Part shown: in pieces, positions 28,833-39,853 of the stretch
How positions within the stretch are numbered: the stretch's first letter is position 1
How the letters are laid out: every line of letters begins with the position of its first letter
Assembly (NCBI RefSeq): GCF_004364645.1
Contig: NZ_SOAW01000001.1
Coordinates: forward strand, 2,232,001 to 2,296,000
DNA length: 64,000 nucleotides
Direction: 5' to 3'
From: Naumannella halotolerans
GTDB taxonomy: Bacteria; Actinomycetota; Actinomycetes; Propionibacteriales; Propionibacteriaceae
The notes under the pieces: model-generated
Databases searched by the model: none
The model's input: the letters and a program-made list of their open reading frames with translations, nothing else
What the model was told of the DNA's origin: nothing
Position numbers and translations under genes: made by a program

Positions 28833-29443
28833 CGACCCCGCCCCCGGGTCGGCTGCTGTTCGTCCCGCCGCTGCTCCGCACGGTACGCATCGACCTGTGG
28901 CTGGCTCTGCCCGGTGCCGGGGAGACCGAGAAAGTAGGCCTGTTCGTCATCTCCCAGCCTGCGGTCGTGCGGCGGTGCCTCCATCCCCGGAAGCAACGGC
29001 GCCAGTAGCCGCTCCTTGGTGTAGATCATCGATTCGCGGGTGCTGTCGGCGAGCTCGAACTCCCGGGTCATCGTCAGCGCCCGGGTCGGACAGGCCTCGA
29101 CGCAGAGCCCGCAGAGGATACAGCGCAGGTAGTTGATCTGGTAGACGCGCCCGTAGCGCTCCCCGGGGGAGAACCGCTCCTGGTCGGTGTTGGATGCTCC
29201 CTCGACATAGATCGCATCGGCCGGACAGGCCCAGGCACACAGTTCGCAACCAACGCATTTCTCCAGGCCGTCGGCCCAGCGGTTCAACTGGTGCCGACCA
29301 TGGAAACGGGGCGCCCCCACCTGCTCGGCCGAACCGGGCCCGTACCCGCGTCCGCGTCCCTCGGGGTAGGACTCGGTGAAGGTCTTGTCGAACATGGTCT
29401 TGAAGGTCACGCCGAATCCGGCCCAGGCGTCGAAGATTCCCAT
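28829..29443 (-). CDS. nuoI: NADH:quinone oxidoreductase subunit I, 2x[4Fe-4S] ferredoxin-like
   Basis: A 204-residue subunit that carries clusters N6a and N6b towards the quinone site. Two ferredoxin motifs are intact: Cys63, 66, 69 and 73, and Cys108, 111, 114 and 118. The first Cys of the set follows an amphipathic N-terminal helix. ATG at 29443 overlaps the nuoH stop (TGATG), and its stop overlaps nuoJ by 4 nt. Confidence 0.97.
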   Translation of the reverse strand: MGIFDAWAGFGVTFKTMFDKTFTESYPEGRGRGYGPGSAEQVGAPRFHGRHQLNRWADGLEKCVGCELCAWACPADAIYVEGASNTDQERFSPGERYGRVYQINYLRCILCGLCVEACPTRALTMTREFELADSTRESMIYTKERLLAPLLPGMEAPPHDRRLGDDEQAYFLGLPGTGQSQPQVDAYRAEQRRDEQQPTRGRGR

Positions 29444-30846
29444 CAGTGCTCCTGCTGCTCGTCCGGATCGGGGGTCGCCGACGCGGGTATGGGCCCGGGT
29501 CGGCCACCGGAGGCCGGGTCGGCCGGTGGGGTGCTCGCCGATCCTCCGCCCGAGCCCCGGTTCTCGGTCTCACCGGCCAGCACCCCGGTGAGTTCGGGCA
29601 ACTGCTGACCGTGCCGTGGAGGTACGGGATAGCCGCCGGCGAAGGCGTCGAAGCGCCCGGAGGCATCGACCTGGTCGAGCTCACCGTCCTCGACATCGGG
29701 TTCGGAGCCTTTGCCGCCGAACATGATCACCAGGAAGAGGATCACGATCAGTGCGACACCGAGGACGAACAGTGCCGGTTCCCGTTCCCGGTTCGGGTCG
29801 GTCAGTGCCTGCAACACCGCGACCATCACCAGCCAGAGGACCGACAGCGGGATCAGCCAGTACCAGCCCAGCTTCATGAACTGGTCGTAGCGCAAACGCG
29901 GCAGACTTCCCCGCAGCCAGATGAAGACGAAGATCAGGGACAGCACCTTCAGGGTGAACCAGACCGGGCCCAGCCAGGGGTTGTTCAGCACCGGCAGGTC
30001 GAACGGCGGCAGGTAACCACCGAGGAACAAGGTGGTCGCCAGCGCCGAGACGGTCACCATGTTGATGTACTCGGCGAGGAAGAACATCGCGAACCGCATG
30101 CCGGAGTACTCGGTGTGGAATCCGCCGACCAGCTCGCCCTCGGCCTCCGGCAGGTCGAACGGCGCCCGGTTGGTCTCACCGACCATCGAGATGCAGTAGA
30201 TGACGAACGAGGGCAACAGCAGGTACCAGTACCACTGCTGGAACGGTGTCTCCACGCCGAGAAAAGGCAGCACCAGCGGTTGGGCCTGGGCTTCGACGAT
30301 GTTGGCGGTCGACATCGAATGCGCGTAGAGGAAGACCGCCACCAGTGACAGCCCCATGGCGATCTCGTAGGAGATCATCTGGGCGCTCGACCGCAGGCCG
30401 CCGAGCAGGGAGTAGGTCGACCCTGAGGACCATCCGGCCAGCACGATGCCGTAGATGCCGATCGAGGCCAGGGCGAGGATCAGCAGGACACCGACCTCGG
30501 AGTCGGCCAACTGCAAACGGGTGATGATCCCGCCGGGCAGGGTCACCTCGCCACCGAAGGGGATCATCGCAAAGACGGTGAATGCCGGGATGGCGATCAG
30601 GAACGGGGCTAGGTTGAAGACGATCCGGTCGGCATTGCGCGGCCGGAAGTCCTCCTTGAACATCAGTTTCATACCGTCGGCCAGGGATTGCAGCCACCCA
30701 CCGGGGCCATTCATCGTGGGCCCCTTGCGATGCTGCATCCGGCCCACGACCTTGCGTTCGAACACGATGTTGAACAGCGTGATCAACAGCAGGAAGACGA
30801 AGATCGCCACGGCCTTGACCAGCACCAGCCACCACGGATCGTTCAT
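29443..30846 (-). CDS. nuoH: NADH:quinone oxidoreductase subunit H
   Basis: Membrane subunit forming the quinone chamber with NuoB and NuoD, 467 residues. [24 protein letters not shown] and [20 protein letters not shown] are the conserved loop segments lining the quinone and E-channel. The ATG at 30846 is chosen over an upstream extension because it overlaps the nuoG stop (TGATG) and has GGGAGGG upstream. After the last helix comes an unusual ~85-residue hydrophilic tail rich in Gly, Pro, Asp and Glu. Confidence 0.96.
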   Translation of the reverse strand: MNDPWWLVLVKAVAIFVFLLLITLFNIVFERKVVGRMQHRKGPTMNGPGGWLQSLADGMKLMFKEDFRPRNADRIVFNLAPFLIAIPAFTVFAMIPFGGEVTLPGGIITRLQLADSEVGVLLILALASIGIYGIVLAGWSSGSTYSLLGGLRSSAQMISYEIAMGLSLVAVFLYAHSMSTANIVEAQAQPLVLPFLGVETPFQQWYWYLLLPSFVIYCISMVGETNRAPFDLPEAEGELVGGFHTEYSGMRFAMFFLAEYINMVTVSALATTLFLGGYLPPFDLPVLNNPWLGPVWFTLKVLSLIFVFIWLRGSLPRLRYDQFMKLGWYWLIPLSVLWLVMVAVLQALTDPNREREPALFVLGVALIVILFLVIMFGGKGSEPDVEDGELDQVDASGRFDAFAGGYPVPPRHGQQLPELTGVLAGETENRGSGGGSASTPPADPASGGRPGPIPASATPDPDEQQEH

Positions 30847-33308
30847 CACTGCCCTCCCCTGCCAGTAGCGGTGGGGGCCGACGGCCCGAGCGCCTCGATC
30901 GAGATCAGTTCCCCGGGTCCGACGCCGAGCAGTTCGGCCAGTGGCAGTCCGGGCGCGTTCCACGGCAGCCAGGCCACCCGGTCCACCAGGTCGGGCAGGA
31001 TCATCACCTCGACCGTCGCTCCGGGCCGCTGCGGGTCACCACCGACGCGGGCCAGGCTGCCCTCGCTGAGCCCGAGTTCGGTGGCGGTTGCAGGTGAGAG
31101 CTTCAATCGTGGCGACCGGGCGGTCGCCAGGAGATCGTCGGCACCGTCATTGGACCGGGAATCGTCGATCATGGTCCGCCAGCTGGCCAGGACGGCCTGT
31201 CCCGGCTCCGGTACGGGCGGCGCGGCATCGACCCCGACACCGGGTTGCGGCAGGTCCTCGTGCCGCCACTTCCCCAGCTCATCCAGCTCGGCCATCGCCG
31301 GCTCGGGGTGGCGGATACCCAGCGGCCGGCCGAAGGCATCGGCCAAGGCGGCCAGGATCCGCAGGTCGGTCATCGCATTGCGTCCCGCGACGGCACGGTT
31401 CAGTTCCCGCCGGCGACCCTCGAAGTTCAGGAAGTGCCCCGAGCGTGCGGTCAGGTCGGCGATCGGGAACACGACATCTGCCCTGGTTGCCGCCTCCGAC
31501 AAGCGGGCCTCGATGCTGACCACGAATCCTGCCCGCGCCACAGCGGTCCGGGCGAGCCACGGGTCGGCGAAGTCGGCCAACTCCACTGCGCCCACCACCA
31601 ACCCGGCGAGCTCACCGCCGGCTGCGGCGGCCAGCAGGTCGGTCGCGTTCATTCCCGGTTCGGCCGGCAGCCGCTCGGCCTTCCAGACCGCGGTCGTGTC
31701 GACCCGTGCCCGCGGATCGTCGACCGGGCGGCCGCCGGGGAGCAGCCCGGGCAGACATCCCGCCTCGACCGCACCGCGGTCCCCGGCCCTGCGTGGCACC
31801 CACACCAGTCGGGCGCCGGTGCGATCGGCGAGCCTCGCCGCCGCGTTCAGGGCACCGGGGCTCAGCCCAGCCCGTTCCCCGACCATGATCACCGAGCGTG
31901 GCCCGAGGTCGGCCTCACCCCATTGGTCGAGCCGGCGGGCCTCGGCACCCGGAACGGTGGGCAGCACCCGGGCGCCCAGCTTCCGGCTACCCCAACTGGC
32001 GAACGGAGCCACGGTGGTGATCGCCAGGCCGCTGCGGCGGTACGCCTTGCGGAGCCGGAGGAAGACCGCTCCGGCCTCGTCCTCGGGTTCGAATCCGACC
32101 AGCAGCACCTGATCGGCCCGTTCCAGGTCCTCGAAGGTCACCGACCGCCCCCGACCCGCCACCTCGCGGGCGAGGAAGTCCTGCTCCTCGCGCGTCATCG
32201 GCCGGGCCCGGAAATCGATCGAGTTCGTCCGCAGCACCGTGCGGGCGAACTTGGCGTACCCGTAGGCGTCCTCCAGTGTCAGCCGGCCGCCGGTGAGGAC
32301 CCCGACATTGCTGCCGGCTGCCCGCAGTCCCTCGACGGCGACGTCGATCGCCTCCGGCCAGGAGGCGGCGTGCAGCACCCCGTCACGACGTACCAGCGGC
32401 ATGCCCAAGCGATCCTCGGCAGCCCAGGATCGGAAGGCGAAGCGGTCCCGGTCGGTGATCCATTCCTCGTTCACCTCCGGATCGTCACCGGCCAGCCGGC
32501 GCACCACCGTCCCCCGTCGGTGGTCCACCCGGATCGCCGAGCCACAGGCGTCGTGCTCGCCCACCGACGGTGTGGAGACGAGGTCGAACGGGCGGGCGCG
32601 GAATCGGTAGTCGGCCGAGGTGAGCGCACCGACCGGACAGATCTGGATCACATTGCCCGAGAAATAGGAGTCGTAGGGTTCGGATTCGTAGATGCCCACC
32701 TGCTGCAACGCCCCGCGTTCGACCAGGGCGATGAACGGGTCACCGGAGATCTGCTCGGAGAACCGGGTGCACCGCGCACAGAGCACGCACCGTTCGCGGT
32801 CCAACAGCACCTGTGCCGAGATCGCGATCGGTTTCGGATAGGTACGCTTCACCGCCTCGAACCGACTCTCTCCGGCACCGGCGCTCAGGGCCTGGTTCTG
32901 CAGCGGGCACTCCCCACCCTTGTCACAGATCGGACAGTCCAACGGGTGGTTGATCAACAACAGTTCGATCATGCCCCGCTGCGCCTTCTCTGCCACCGGG
33001 GAGGAGACCTGGGTCCGGACGACCATGCCCTGGGCGACCTCGACCGTGCAGGAGGCCTGCGGTTTCGGCATCCCCCGCCCATTGCCGGCATCGGGGATCT
33101 CCACCAGGCACTGTCGACAGGCCCCCACCGGGTCCAGCAACGGGTGGTCGCAGAACCGCGGGATCGCGGTGCCGATCATCTCGGCAGCCCGGATCAGCAG
33201 GGTTCCCTTCGGCACCGAGACCTCGGTGTCATCGATGGTGAGCGTGATCAGCTCCTCCACCTGCGCACCCTGTTCGTCGGTGCCGCGGCTGCTGCTGGTG
33301 AGGGTCAT
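30846..33308 (-). CDS. nuoG: NADH:quinone oxidoreductase subunit G
   Basis: An 820-residue iron-sulfur subunit of the peripheral arm. The N-terminal 2Fe-2S ferredoxin region (GACRQCLVEIP), the His-ligated cluster region, DCPICDKGGECPLQ and CVLCARC, then ICPVGAL, are in the normal order. The C-terminal two-thirds is the molybdopterin-oxidoreductase-like domain, which is not catalytic in complex I. It starts 4 nt inside the nuoF gene and ends in TGATG with nuoH. Confidence 0.96.
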   Translation of the reverse strand: MTLTSSSRGTDEQGAQVEELITLTIDDTEVSVPKGTLLIRAAEMIGTAIPRFCDHPLLDPVGACRQCLVEIPDAGNGRGMPKPQASCTVEVAQGMVVRTQVSSPVAEKAQRGMIELLLINHPLDCPICDKGGECPLQNQALSAGAGESRFEAVKRTYPKPIAISAQVLLDRERCVLCARCTRFSEQISGDPFIALVERGALQQVGIYESEPYDSYFSGNVIQICPVGALTSADYRFRARPFDLVSTPSVGEHDACGSAIRVDHRRGTVVRRLAGDDPEVNEEWITDRDRFAFRSWAAEDRLGMPLVRRDGVLHAASWPEAIDVAVEGLRAAGSNVGVLTGGRLTLEDAYGYAKFARTVLRTNSIDFRARPMTREEQDFLAREVAGRGRSVTFEDLERADQVLLVGFEPEDEAGAVFLRLRKAYRRSGLAITTVAPFASWGSRKLGARVLPTVPGAEARRLDQWGEADLGPRSVIMVGERAGLSPGALNAAARLADRTGARLVWVPRRAGDRGAVEAGCLPGLLPGGRPVDDPRARVDTTAVWKAERLPAEPGMNATDLLAAAAGGELAGLVVGAVELADFADPWLARTAVARAGFVVSIEARLSEAATRADVVFPIADLTARSGHFLNFEGRRRELNRAVAGRNAMTDLRILAALADAFGRPLGIRHPEPAMAELDELGKWRHEDLPQPGVGVDAAPPVPEPGQAVLASWRTMIDDSRSNDGADDLLATARSPRLKLSPATATELGLSEGSLARVGGDPQRPGATVEVMILPDLVDRVAWLPWNAPGLPLAELLGVGPGELISIEALGPSAPTATGRGGQ

Positions 33309-34627
33309 CGGGCACCTCCGACCCGTTCGGGCAGCTCGAACAGCGCACTGCGCCGGTACGGGAAGAGCTCCCAGGCCGGTGTGTGATAGCCGGCTTCGAA
33401 CTCCTCACGGAAGTGCCTGATCGCCGAGGTGAGACAGCCGACGGCCCCGTCGGCCAGAGCGCAGAAGGAACGACCGCCGATGTTCTCGCACAGGTCGAGC
33501 AGCTTCTCCACATCACCCTCCTCACCCTGTCCGGCCTCGATCCGCATCAGGACCTGCACCAGCCACCAGGTGCCCTCCCGGCAGGGGGTGCACTTGCCGC
33601 AGGACTCGTGTTTGTAGAACTCGATCCACCGCAGCGTGCTGCGGACCACCGAGGTGGTCTCGTCGAAGATCTGCAGTGCCTTGGTGCCGAGCATGGTTCC
33701 GGCGCCGGCCATCGACTCGTAGTCCAGTGGCAGGTCCAGGTGTTCGGCGGTGAGGATGGGGGTGGACGAGCCACCCGGGGTCCAGAACTTCAGCCGGTGC
33801 CCCTGCCGCACGCCTCCGGTGAGCTGCAACAGCTGCCGCAGGGTGATCCCCATCGGCGCCTCGACCTGACCGGGATTGGCCAGGTGACCCGACAGGGAGT
33901 AGATGGTCATCCCGTTCGACTTCTCCGTACCCATGGCGGCGAACCACTGCTCCCCGTTGGCGATGATGCTCGGCACCGAGGAGATCGACTCCACGTTGTT
34001 GATCACCGTCGGACAGGCGTACAGACCGGCCACGGCCGGGAACGGCGGGCGCAGCCGCGGCTGTCCCCGTCGCCCCTCCAGGGAGTCGAGCAGGGCCGTC
34101 TCCTCACCACAGATGTAGGCACCGGCACCGCTGTGCACGGTCACCTGCAGGTCGTAACCGGATCCCAGGATGTCGGTGCCGATGTACCCGGCGGTGCGGG
34201 CTGCGGCCACGGCTGCCTGCAGCCGGCGGGTGACCTGCAGCACCTCACCCCGGACGTAGATGAAGGCATGTGCCGCACCGATCGCGTAGGCCGCGATGAT
34301 CACCCCCTCGACCAGGGTGTGCGGGGTGGCCATCATCAGCGGGATATCCTTGCAGGTACCGGGTTCGGACTCGTCGGCGTTGACCACCAGGTACGTCGGG
34401 TTCGGATTGTCCTTGGGGATGAACGACCACTTCACACCGGTGGGGAATCCGGCCCCGCCGCGGCCGCGGAGTCCGGCGGCCTTGACCTTCTCGATCACCT
34501 CCTCCGGGGTCAGTTGCAAGGCCTTGCGCAGGGCTCCGTACCCGCCCCGGCGTTCATAGACCTGCCGCTGCCAGGCCCGCTCGGTACCCCAGTCGGCGGT
34601 CAGCACCGGGGTGATCGGATCAGCCAT
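33305..34627 (-). CDS. nuoF: NADH:quinone oxidoreductase subunit F, NADH/FMN-binding
   Basis: The 440-residue subunit that takes hydride from NADH via FMN. LRGRGGAGFPTGVKW binds FMN, NADESEPGTCKD is the NADH-site loop, and SCGKCTPCREGT with a later Cys (SFCALAD) binds cluster N3. The ATG at 34627 is preferred to longer frames because the family start aligns there. It overlaps the nuoE stop by 8 nt. Confidence 0.97.
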   Translation of the reverse strand: MADPITPVLTADWGTERAWQRQVYERRGGYGALRKALQLTPEEVIEKVKAAGLRGRGGAGFPTGVKWSFIPKDNPNPTYLVVNADESEPGTCKDIPLMMATPHTLVEGVIIAAYAIGAAHAFIYVRGEVLQVTRRLQAAVAAARTAGYIGTDILGSGYDLQVTVHSGAGAYICGEETALLDSLEGRRGQPRLRPPFPAVAGLYACPTVINNVESISSVPSIIANGEQWFAAMGTEKSNGMTIYSLSGHLANPGQVEAPMGITLRQLLQLTGGVRQGHRLKFWTPGGSSTPILTAEHLDLPLDYESMAGAGTMLGTKALQIFDETTSVVRSTLRWIEFYKHESCGKCTPCREGTWWLVQVLMRIEAGQGEEGDVEKLLDLCENIGGRSFCALADGAVGCLTSAIRHFREEFEAGYHTPAWELFPYRRSALFELPERVGGAR

Positions 34628-35363
34628 GGTCGGCCTCCGATGCCTCGTCGGCCTCCACGACTGCGGTCGGCGAGGGCGCCGACCAGCCGTTCTCGGCCGC
34701 CAGGCGCACCCCCAGCAGCGAAGCCGGCCCCGCGGTCGGCCCCTGATCGACCCGGCCGTCGGGGAAACCGGCGAGTACCCGCTCGGCCTCGCGCCAACTG
34801 GTGATCTCCGCACCCCGGGTCGAGCTGATCGGCTGGTCGCTACGCAGGGCTTCGACCAGGGCATCGGTCGAGACCGGGTCCATCCGGTCGAAGAACTCCC
34901 AGTTGACCATGATCACCGGGGCGTAGTCACAGGCGGCGTTGCACTCGATCTGCTCCAAGGTGATCTTGCCATCGGCGGTGGTCTCGTCGATGCCGATCCC
35001 CAGCTCGGCCTGCAGCTGGGCGAGCAGCTCGTCGCCGCCCATGATCGCGCACAAGGCGGTGGTGCAGACCCCGACCAGGTGCTTGCCCACCGGTTTGCGC
35101 TTGTACATGGTGTAGAAGGTGGCGACCCCGCTGACCTCGGCGGTGCTGATGCCGAGGATGTCGGCACAGGCCTCAATGCCCTCGGTGGTGATCCTTCCCT
35201 GCACGCTCTGGCACAGGTGCAGCATCGGCAACAGGGCCGAACGCCGGCGCGGATAGCGGTCGGCGATCTGCTCCAGCTCACCGATCACCTCCGGTGCGAG
35301 AGCGCGCTGCTCCCCGGTGATGTCGTAGCCCCCGGACTCGGGGAAGTAGGTGGTGAACTTCAT
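34620..35363 (-). CDS. nuoE: NADH:quinone oxidoreductase subunit E
   Basis: Thioredoxin-like 2Fe-2S subunit (cluster N1a). Ligands are Cys100, Cys105, Cys141 and Cys145 in VCTTALC and ECNAACD. The protein has 247 residues; the ~60-70 residues after the conserved domain are a low-complexity extension, Ala/Glu/Pro-rich. Start overlaps the nuoD stop by 4 nt. Confidence 0.96.
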   Translation of the reverse strand: MKFTTYFPESGGYDITGEQRALAPEVIGELEQIADRYPRRRSALLPMLHLCQSVQGRITTEGIEACADILGISTAEVSGVATFYTMYKRKPVGKHLVGVCTTALCAIMGGDELLAQLQAELGIGIDETTADGKITLEQIECNAACDYAPVIMVNWEFFDRMDPVSTDALVEALRSDQPISSTRGAEITSWREAERVLAGFPDGRVDQGPTAGPASLLGVRLAAENGWSAPSPTAVVEADEASEADHG

Positions 35364-36715
35364 CGGTCGACCCCTCCCATCACCGGATCGATGGAGGCGA
35401 CCGCCACCACCACGTCGGAGACCATGCCGCCCTCGCAGACCGCGGGAACCGCCTGCAGGTTGTTGAAACTGGGGTCACGGAAATGCGCCCGCCACGGCCG
35501 GGTGCCGCCGTCGGAGACGACATGGGCACCCATCTCACCCTTCGGCGACTCGATCGGTACGTAGGCCTGCCCCGCCGGCACGGCGAACCCCTCGGTGACC
35601 AGCTTGAAGTGATGGATCAGCGCCTCCATCGACTCGCCCATGATGTGCCTGATGTGTTCTGGTGAGTTGCCGATGCCGTCGGTACCGACCGAGAGCTGGG
35701 CCGGCCAGGCGATCTTCGGGTCGTCGACCATCACCGGTTGCCCCTGCGTGGACTGCAGGCGCTCATAGGCCTGTTTGACGATCCGCAGGGACTGCCACAT
35801 CTCCTCCTGCCGGACCCGGAAGCGACCGTAGGCATCAGCGGTGTCCCAGGTGGATACGTCGAACTCGTAGGTCTCGTAACCGCAGTAGGGCTGCTGTTTG
35901 CGCAGATCCCAGGCGAAGTCGGCCGAGCGCAGCATCGGACCGGTGATCCCCAGCGCCATGCAACTGGCGAGGTCCAATTTGCCGACGCCGCCGAGCCGGC
36001 CGATGAAGATCGGATTCTCGTTGCAGAAGGCCGCGTACTCCGGCAGCCGTCTCTCCAGCCAGTCGATGGCCTCGGCGATCTTCGTCATCCCATGATCATC
36101 GATGTCGGCCGCGACACCACCGGGCCGGAAGTAGGCGTGGTTCATCCGTACCCCGGTGACGGCCTCGAAGACGTCCAGGATCATCTCCCGATCGCGGAAT
36201 CCGATGGTCATCACCGTCAGCGCGCCGATCTCCATGCCACCGGTGGCTATGCAGACCAGATGGGAGGAGATCCGGTTGAGCTCCATCATCAACACCCGGA
36301 TGATCTTGGACCGTTCGGTGATCTCGTCCTCGATCCCCAACAACCGCTCGACACTGAGCACATAGGCAGCTTCCTGGTGGAGCGGGGTCAGGTAGTCCAT
36401 CCGGGTACAGAAGGTGACGCCCTGGGTGAAGCTGCGTACCTCCATGTTCTTCTCGATCCCGGTGTGCAGGTAGCCGATGCCGCAGCGGGCCTCGACCACC
36501 GACTCCCCCTCCAGTTCCAGGATCAGTCGCAGCACACCGTGGGTGGAGGGATGCTGCGGCCCCATGTTGACCACCAACCGCTCGTCGCCACGTTCGGCCT
36601 GGGCAGCGACGATGGCATCCCAGTCGGCACCGCCGGCGGTGTAGACGGTGCCTTCCTCGGCGCCGGCTGTCGCATAGGGATCGAAACCGCTGCGATCGTT
36701 CGTGGTGGCGCCCAT
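35360..36715 (-). CDS. nuoD: NADH:quinone oxidoreductase subunit D
   Basis: The 49-kDa-type subunit that builds the quinone site with NuoB, 451 residues. [15 protein letters not shown] contains the His involved in quinone binding; [17 protein letters not shown] and [10 protein letters not shown] are also conserved. The ATG at 36715 overlaps the nuoC stop (TGATG) and has AGGAG 9 nt upstream, which is why a longer upstream frame is rejected. Confidence 0.97.
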   Translation of the reverse strand: MGATTNDRSGFDPYATAGAEEGTVYTAGGADWDAIVAAQAERGDERLVVNMGPQHPSTHGVLRLILELEGESVVEARCGIGYLHTGIEKNMEVRSFTQGVTFCTRMDYLTPLHQEAAYVLSVERLLGIEDEITERSKIIRVLMMELNRISSHLVCIATGGMEIGALTVMTIGFRDREMILDVFEAVTGVRMNHAYFRPGGVAADIDDHGMTKIAEAIDWLERRLPEYAAFCNENPIFIGRLGGVGKLDLASCMALGITGPMLRSADFAWDLRKQQPYCGYETYEFDVSTWDTADAYGRFRVRQEEMWQSLRIVKQAYERLQSTQGQPVMVDDPKIAWPAQLSVGTDGIGNSPEHIRHIMGESMEALIHHFKLVTEGFAVPAGQAYVPIESPKGEMGAHVVSDGGTRPWRAHFRDPSFNNLQAVPAVCEGGMVSDVVVAVASIDPVMGGVDR

Positions 36716-37524
36716 CAGAGGTAGCTCCTGCGCTCGTCCGGCGGCGGGATCGTCGCCCCCTTGTACTCCACCGGGATGCCTCCCAGTGGATAGTCCTTGC
36801 GTTGCGGATGACCCGGCCAGTCGTCGGGCATCAGGATCCGGGTGAGCGCCGGATGGCCGTCGAAGACCACCCCGAACATGTCCCAGGTCTCGCGTTCGTG
36901 CCAGTCCGCGGCGGGGTAGGTCGGCACCACCGAGGGGAGGTGCGGGTCGGCGTCGGGGCAGGTGACCTCGAGCCGTAGTCGGCGGTTGTGGGTCATCGAC
37001 TGCAGGTGGTGCACCACATGCAGTTCCGCACCGGTGTGCTCGGGGTAGTGGACCCCCGACACCGAGGCGCAATGCTCGAACCTCAGGTACGGATCATCGC
37101 GGAGCACCGGGGCCAGCTCGCCCAATCGGTCCCGCGGGATCAGCAGGGTCAGTTCGCCCCGGTCGACCACCACCTGGGCGATCGCCCCGGGGCGCAGTTC
37201 GCCGATCCGGTCCACCACCTCGTCGAACCAGCCGCCGTAGGGGCGGGCCGTCGGCGCCGGTGGTTCGATGATCCGGCGCATCCGGCCGTACCCGCTGGTG
37301 TCACCGGAACCGCGACCGGCACCCCACATTCCGTGGCGGACCTTCGGGCTGCCACCGACCCCTCCGACCGGTCCGGGCTCGGTGACCGCCACCTCGGCGA
37401 CCCGGTCCGAGGCCGGTGCATCCTCCCGCTCGATCCCGGCCTTCGGCCCGGGCTCGGCCGAGCGCGGTTTCTCCTTGATCGTCTGGTCCTCGTCGGGGGT
37501 CTTCGGTCCGGGCCGGTCGGTCAT
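36715..37524 (-). CDS. nuoC: NADH:quinone oxidoreductase subunit C with N-terminal extension
   Basis: The 30-kDa-type subunit. The conserved C-terminal half includes [22 protein letters not shown] and [12 protein letters not shown]. About 85 residues of charged, Pro/Gly-rich sequence precede the domain, longer than in most bacteria but seen in some actinobacteria. The start overlaps the nuoB stop by 4 nt, which supports translation of the long form. Confidence 0.95.
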   Translation of the reverse strand: MTDRPGPKTPDEDQTIKEKPRSAEPGPKAGIEREDAPASDRVAEVAVTEPGPVGGVGGSPKVRHGMWGAGRGSGDTSGYGRMRRIIEPPAPTARPYGGWFDEVVDRIGELRPGAIAQVVVDRGELTLLIPRDRLGELAPVLRDDPYLRFEHCASVSGVHYPEHTGAELHVVHHLQSMTHNRRLRLEVTCPDADPHLPSVVPTYPAADWHERETWDMFGVVFDGHPALTRILMPDDWPGHPQRKDYPLGGIPVEYKGATIPPPDERRSYL

Positions 37525-38075
37525 CGCAACAGACCCTTCTGTTCGCTGATCGGGATCGCCGCCAGCGCCTGCTGCTCGCGCTCGATCGCCTGGTCTCGCG
37601 CATGGATCCCGATCCTGGTCTGCTGCACCTGTTCGCGAAGCTTGAACATCGCATCGATCAACATCTCCGGGCGCGGAGGACAGCCGGGTACGTAGATGTC
37701 GACCGGTACGATGTGGTCGACGCCCTGGACGATGGCGTAGTTGTTGAACATCCCGCCGGTGCTGGCGCAGACCCCCATCGACAGCACGAACTTCGGGTTC
37801 GGCATCTGGTCGTAGATCTGTCGCACCACCGGGGCCATCTTCTGGCTCACCCGGCCGGCGACGATCATCAGGTCCGCCTGGCGCGGGGAGGCCCGGAAGA
37901 CCTCCTGACCCCAGCGACCGGAGTCATAGCGTGGCGCACCGTAGGTCATCATCTCGATCGCACAACAGGCCAGGCCGAAGGTCGCCGGCCAGAACGAGGC
38001 CTGCCGCATCCAACCGAACAAGCCCTCGACGGTGGTCAGCAGGAACCCGCTGGGAACTTTCTCCTCAACCCCCAT
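37521..38075 (-). CDS. nuoB: NADH:quinone oxidoreductase subunit B
   Basis: The PSST-type subunit carrying cluster N2, the last iron-sulfur centre before quinone. Ligands are the tandem Cys37-Cys38 in ACCAIEMM, Cys103 in [10 protein letters not shown] and Cys132 in GCPPRPE. It has 184 residues. The stop overlaps nuoC by 4 nt. A 48-bp gap separates it from nuoA. Confidence 0.97.
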   Translation of the reverse strand: MGVEEKVPSGFLLTTVEGLFGWMRQASFWPATFGLACCAIEMMTYGAPRYDSGRWGQEVFRASPRQADLMIVAGRVSQKMAPVVRQIYDQMPNPKFVLSMGVCASTGGMFNNYAIVQGVDHIVPVDIYVPGCPPRPEMLIDAMFKLREQVQQTRIGIHARDQAIEREQQALAAIPISEQKGLLR

Positions 38076-38123
38076 GGACGCCCCCTCGATGCCGAAGCGG
38101 TGCGGGAATGCAGTTGCTCGTGA

Positions 38124-38486
38124 TCAGTCCCATTCCAGGCCTCCGCGCCGCAGTTCGTAGAAGTAGGCGATCATCACGATCGCAATGAAGATCACGACCT
38201 GGACCAGGGCGAAGGTGCCCAGTTGATCACTGGCGACCGCCCACGGATAGAGGAAGACGATCTCGATGTCGAAGACGATGAACATCATCGCGGTGACGTA
38301 GTACTTGACCGGGAAGCGGCCGCCGCCGATCGGCTGCGGTGTGGGCTCGATGCCGCACTCGTAGGAGTCGTACTTGGCGCGGTTCATCCGCTGCGGTCCG
38401 ACCAGGACGCTGGTGATCACCGACACCGCCACGAAGGCGGCGGCGATCACCAGCAGCACCAGCAGCGGTGCATACGGGTCGTTCAT
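38124..38486 (-). CDS. nuoA: NADH:quinone oxidoreductase subunit A
   Basis: A 120-residue three-helix membrane subunit. KYDSYECGIEP carries the conserved loop Cys near the quinone site and MMFIVFDIEIVFLYPW is the family signature. The ATG at 38486 is preceded by GGAGGAACGAGC, the best ribosome site of the operon. It follows menJ by 46 bp on the same strand. Confidence 0.97.
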   Translation of the reverse strand: MNDPYAPLLVLLVIAAAFVAVSVITSVLVGPQRMNRAKYDSYECGIEPTPQPIGGGRFPVKYYVTAMMFIVFDIEIVFLYPWAVASDQLGTFALVQVVIFIAIVMIAYFYELRRGGLEWD

Positions 38487-38532
38487 GCTCGTTCCTCCAA
38501 GTCGTCGTTGACTGGTGAGCGGGTGTTTCGGT

Positions 38533-39807
38533 CTAGACCGAGGGTGCTGCTTTCGACAATCCGTTGATGATCCGGTCCATCGCGTCACCGTCGGCCGAAT
38601 CGGTCAGATTGGCCAGCAGCTTCAGCACGAACCGCATCAGGGTCTTGCGGGGAAGGCCGTACTTCGTGGCCAACTTCATGATCCGCGGGTCACCGATCAA
38701 CTTCACGAAGACCGTGCCCAGTCGGTAGTAACCACCCAGACGCTGCTTCAGTGCAGTCGGGTAGCCCTGCAGGGCCAGCTCTGCGCTGGCCGTACCCACT
38801 CCGCGGTAGTGGGCTTCGGCGATCGCATCGGCAGCGAGTTCCGCCGACTCCATCGCATAGGCGATCCCTTCACCGTTGAAGGGGTTCACCATGCCGCCGG
38901 CGTCGCCGACCAGCAGCAGTCCGCGGGTGTAGTGGGGGGTGCGGTTGAAACCCATCGGCAGTGCCGCGCCGAGCACCTTGCCGATCCGGTTCTCGTCGCG
39001 GAATCCCCATTCGGCCGGGGTGTTGTCCAGCCACCGCTTCAGCAGATCCTTGTAATCGGTCTTGCCGAAGGCCGAGGAGGTGTTCAGGATCCCGAGGCCG
39101 ACATTGGAGGTACCGTCGCCCATGCCGAAGATCCAGCCGTACCCCGGCAGCAGATCCGAGGCCCCGGGTTTGCCGTCCCACAGCTCCAGCCAGGATTCCA
39201 GGTAGTCGTCATCGTGCCGTGGGCTGGTGTAGTAGGCGCGGACCGCGACCCCCATCGGCCGGTTGTCCTTCTTCTCCAGACCCATCGCCACACTCAGCCG
39301 GGTGGAGTTGCCGTCGGCGGCGACGACCAGCGGCGCGGAGAAGACCCGGTCGTCGCGGGTACGTACCCCGATGATCCGGCCGGTACGGTCGTCCAACACC
39401 GGAGAGGTGACATTGCAGTTCTCCAGCATCTTCGCCCCCGCGGCCACGGAATGCCGGGCCAGCAGGTCGTCGAAGTCCGAGCGCGGACGGACCAGGCCGT
39501 AGGGCGGGAAATCGGTCAACTCGGGCCAGGGAAGCTCGAACGAGGTGGAGCCGCCGTAGATCCGCAACCCTTTGTTGTGCAGCCAGCCGGCCTGTTCGCT
39601 GGTGTCGATGCCGAGCCGGATCAACTGGCGGGTCGCTCGCGGGGTCAGCCCGTCGCCGCAGACCTTCTCCCGGGGGAAGGTCGACTTCTCCAGCAGCAGG
39701 ACATCCAGTCCGCGGCGGGCGAGGTAGGCGGCAGCGGTCGACCCGGCAGGCCCTGCACCGACGACGATCACGTCGGCTTCGGCCTCGGCCGCCAACCGTT
39801 CCGGCAT
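38533..39807 (-). CDS. menJ: Geranylgeranyl-reductase-family flavoprotein, probable menaquinone side-chain reductase MenJ
   Basis: FAD-dependent reductase of 424 residues. The dinucleotide fold VIVVGAGPAGSTAA (GxGxxG at 17-22), EKVCGDGLTPRA and LVGDAGGMVNPFNGEGI are typical of this family. Its mycobacterial relative saturates one isoprene unit of menaquinone. Its place directly upstream of nuoA, with a prenyl synthase at the other end of the operon, supports the same role here; archaeal-type lipid reduction is less likely. ATG at 39807 has GAGGTGG upstream and is preferred over an extension to 39897. Confidence 0.83.
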   Translation of the reverse strand: MPERLAAEAEADVIVVGAGPAGSTAAAYLARRGLDVLLLEKSTFPREKVCGDGLTPRATRQLIRLGIDTSEQAGWLHNKGLRIYGGSTSFELPWPELTDFPPYGLVRPRSDFDDLLARHSVAAGAKMLENCNVTSPVLDDRTGRIIGVRTRDDRVFSAPLVVAADGNSTRLSVAMGLEKKDNRPMGVAVRAYYTSPRHDDDYLESWLELWDGKPGASDLLPGYGWIFGMGDGTSNVGLGILNTSSAFGKTDYKDLLKRWLDNTPAEWGFRDENRIGKVLGAALPMGFNRTPHYTRGLLLVGDAGGMVNPFNGEGIAYAMESAELAADAIAEAHYRGVGTASAELALQGYPTALKQRLGGYYRLGTVFVKLIGDPRIMKLATKYGLPRKTLMRFVLKLLANLTDSADGDAMDRIINGLSKAAPSV

Positions 39808-39847
39808 CCTGCCACCTCGCTTGTGAATCCGTTCACCAATGGGGGAC

Positions 39848-39853
39848 AGTCTA
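39848..39853 (-). promoter_or_regulatory. -10 element of the menJ-nuo operon
   Basis: TAGACT on the minus strand lies 41 nt before the menJ ATG, giving a leader of about 34 nt. Upstream of it, 39911-39962 is conspicuously AT-rich for this genome and may hold regulatory sites. The -35 region is weak. Confidence 0.5.
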
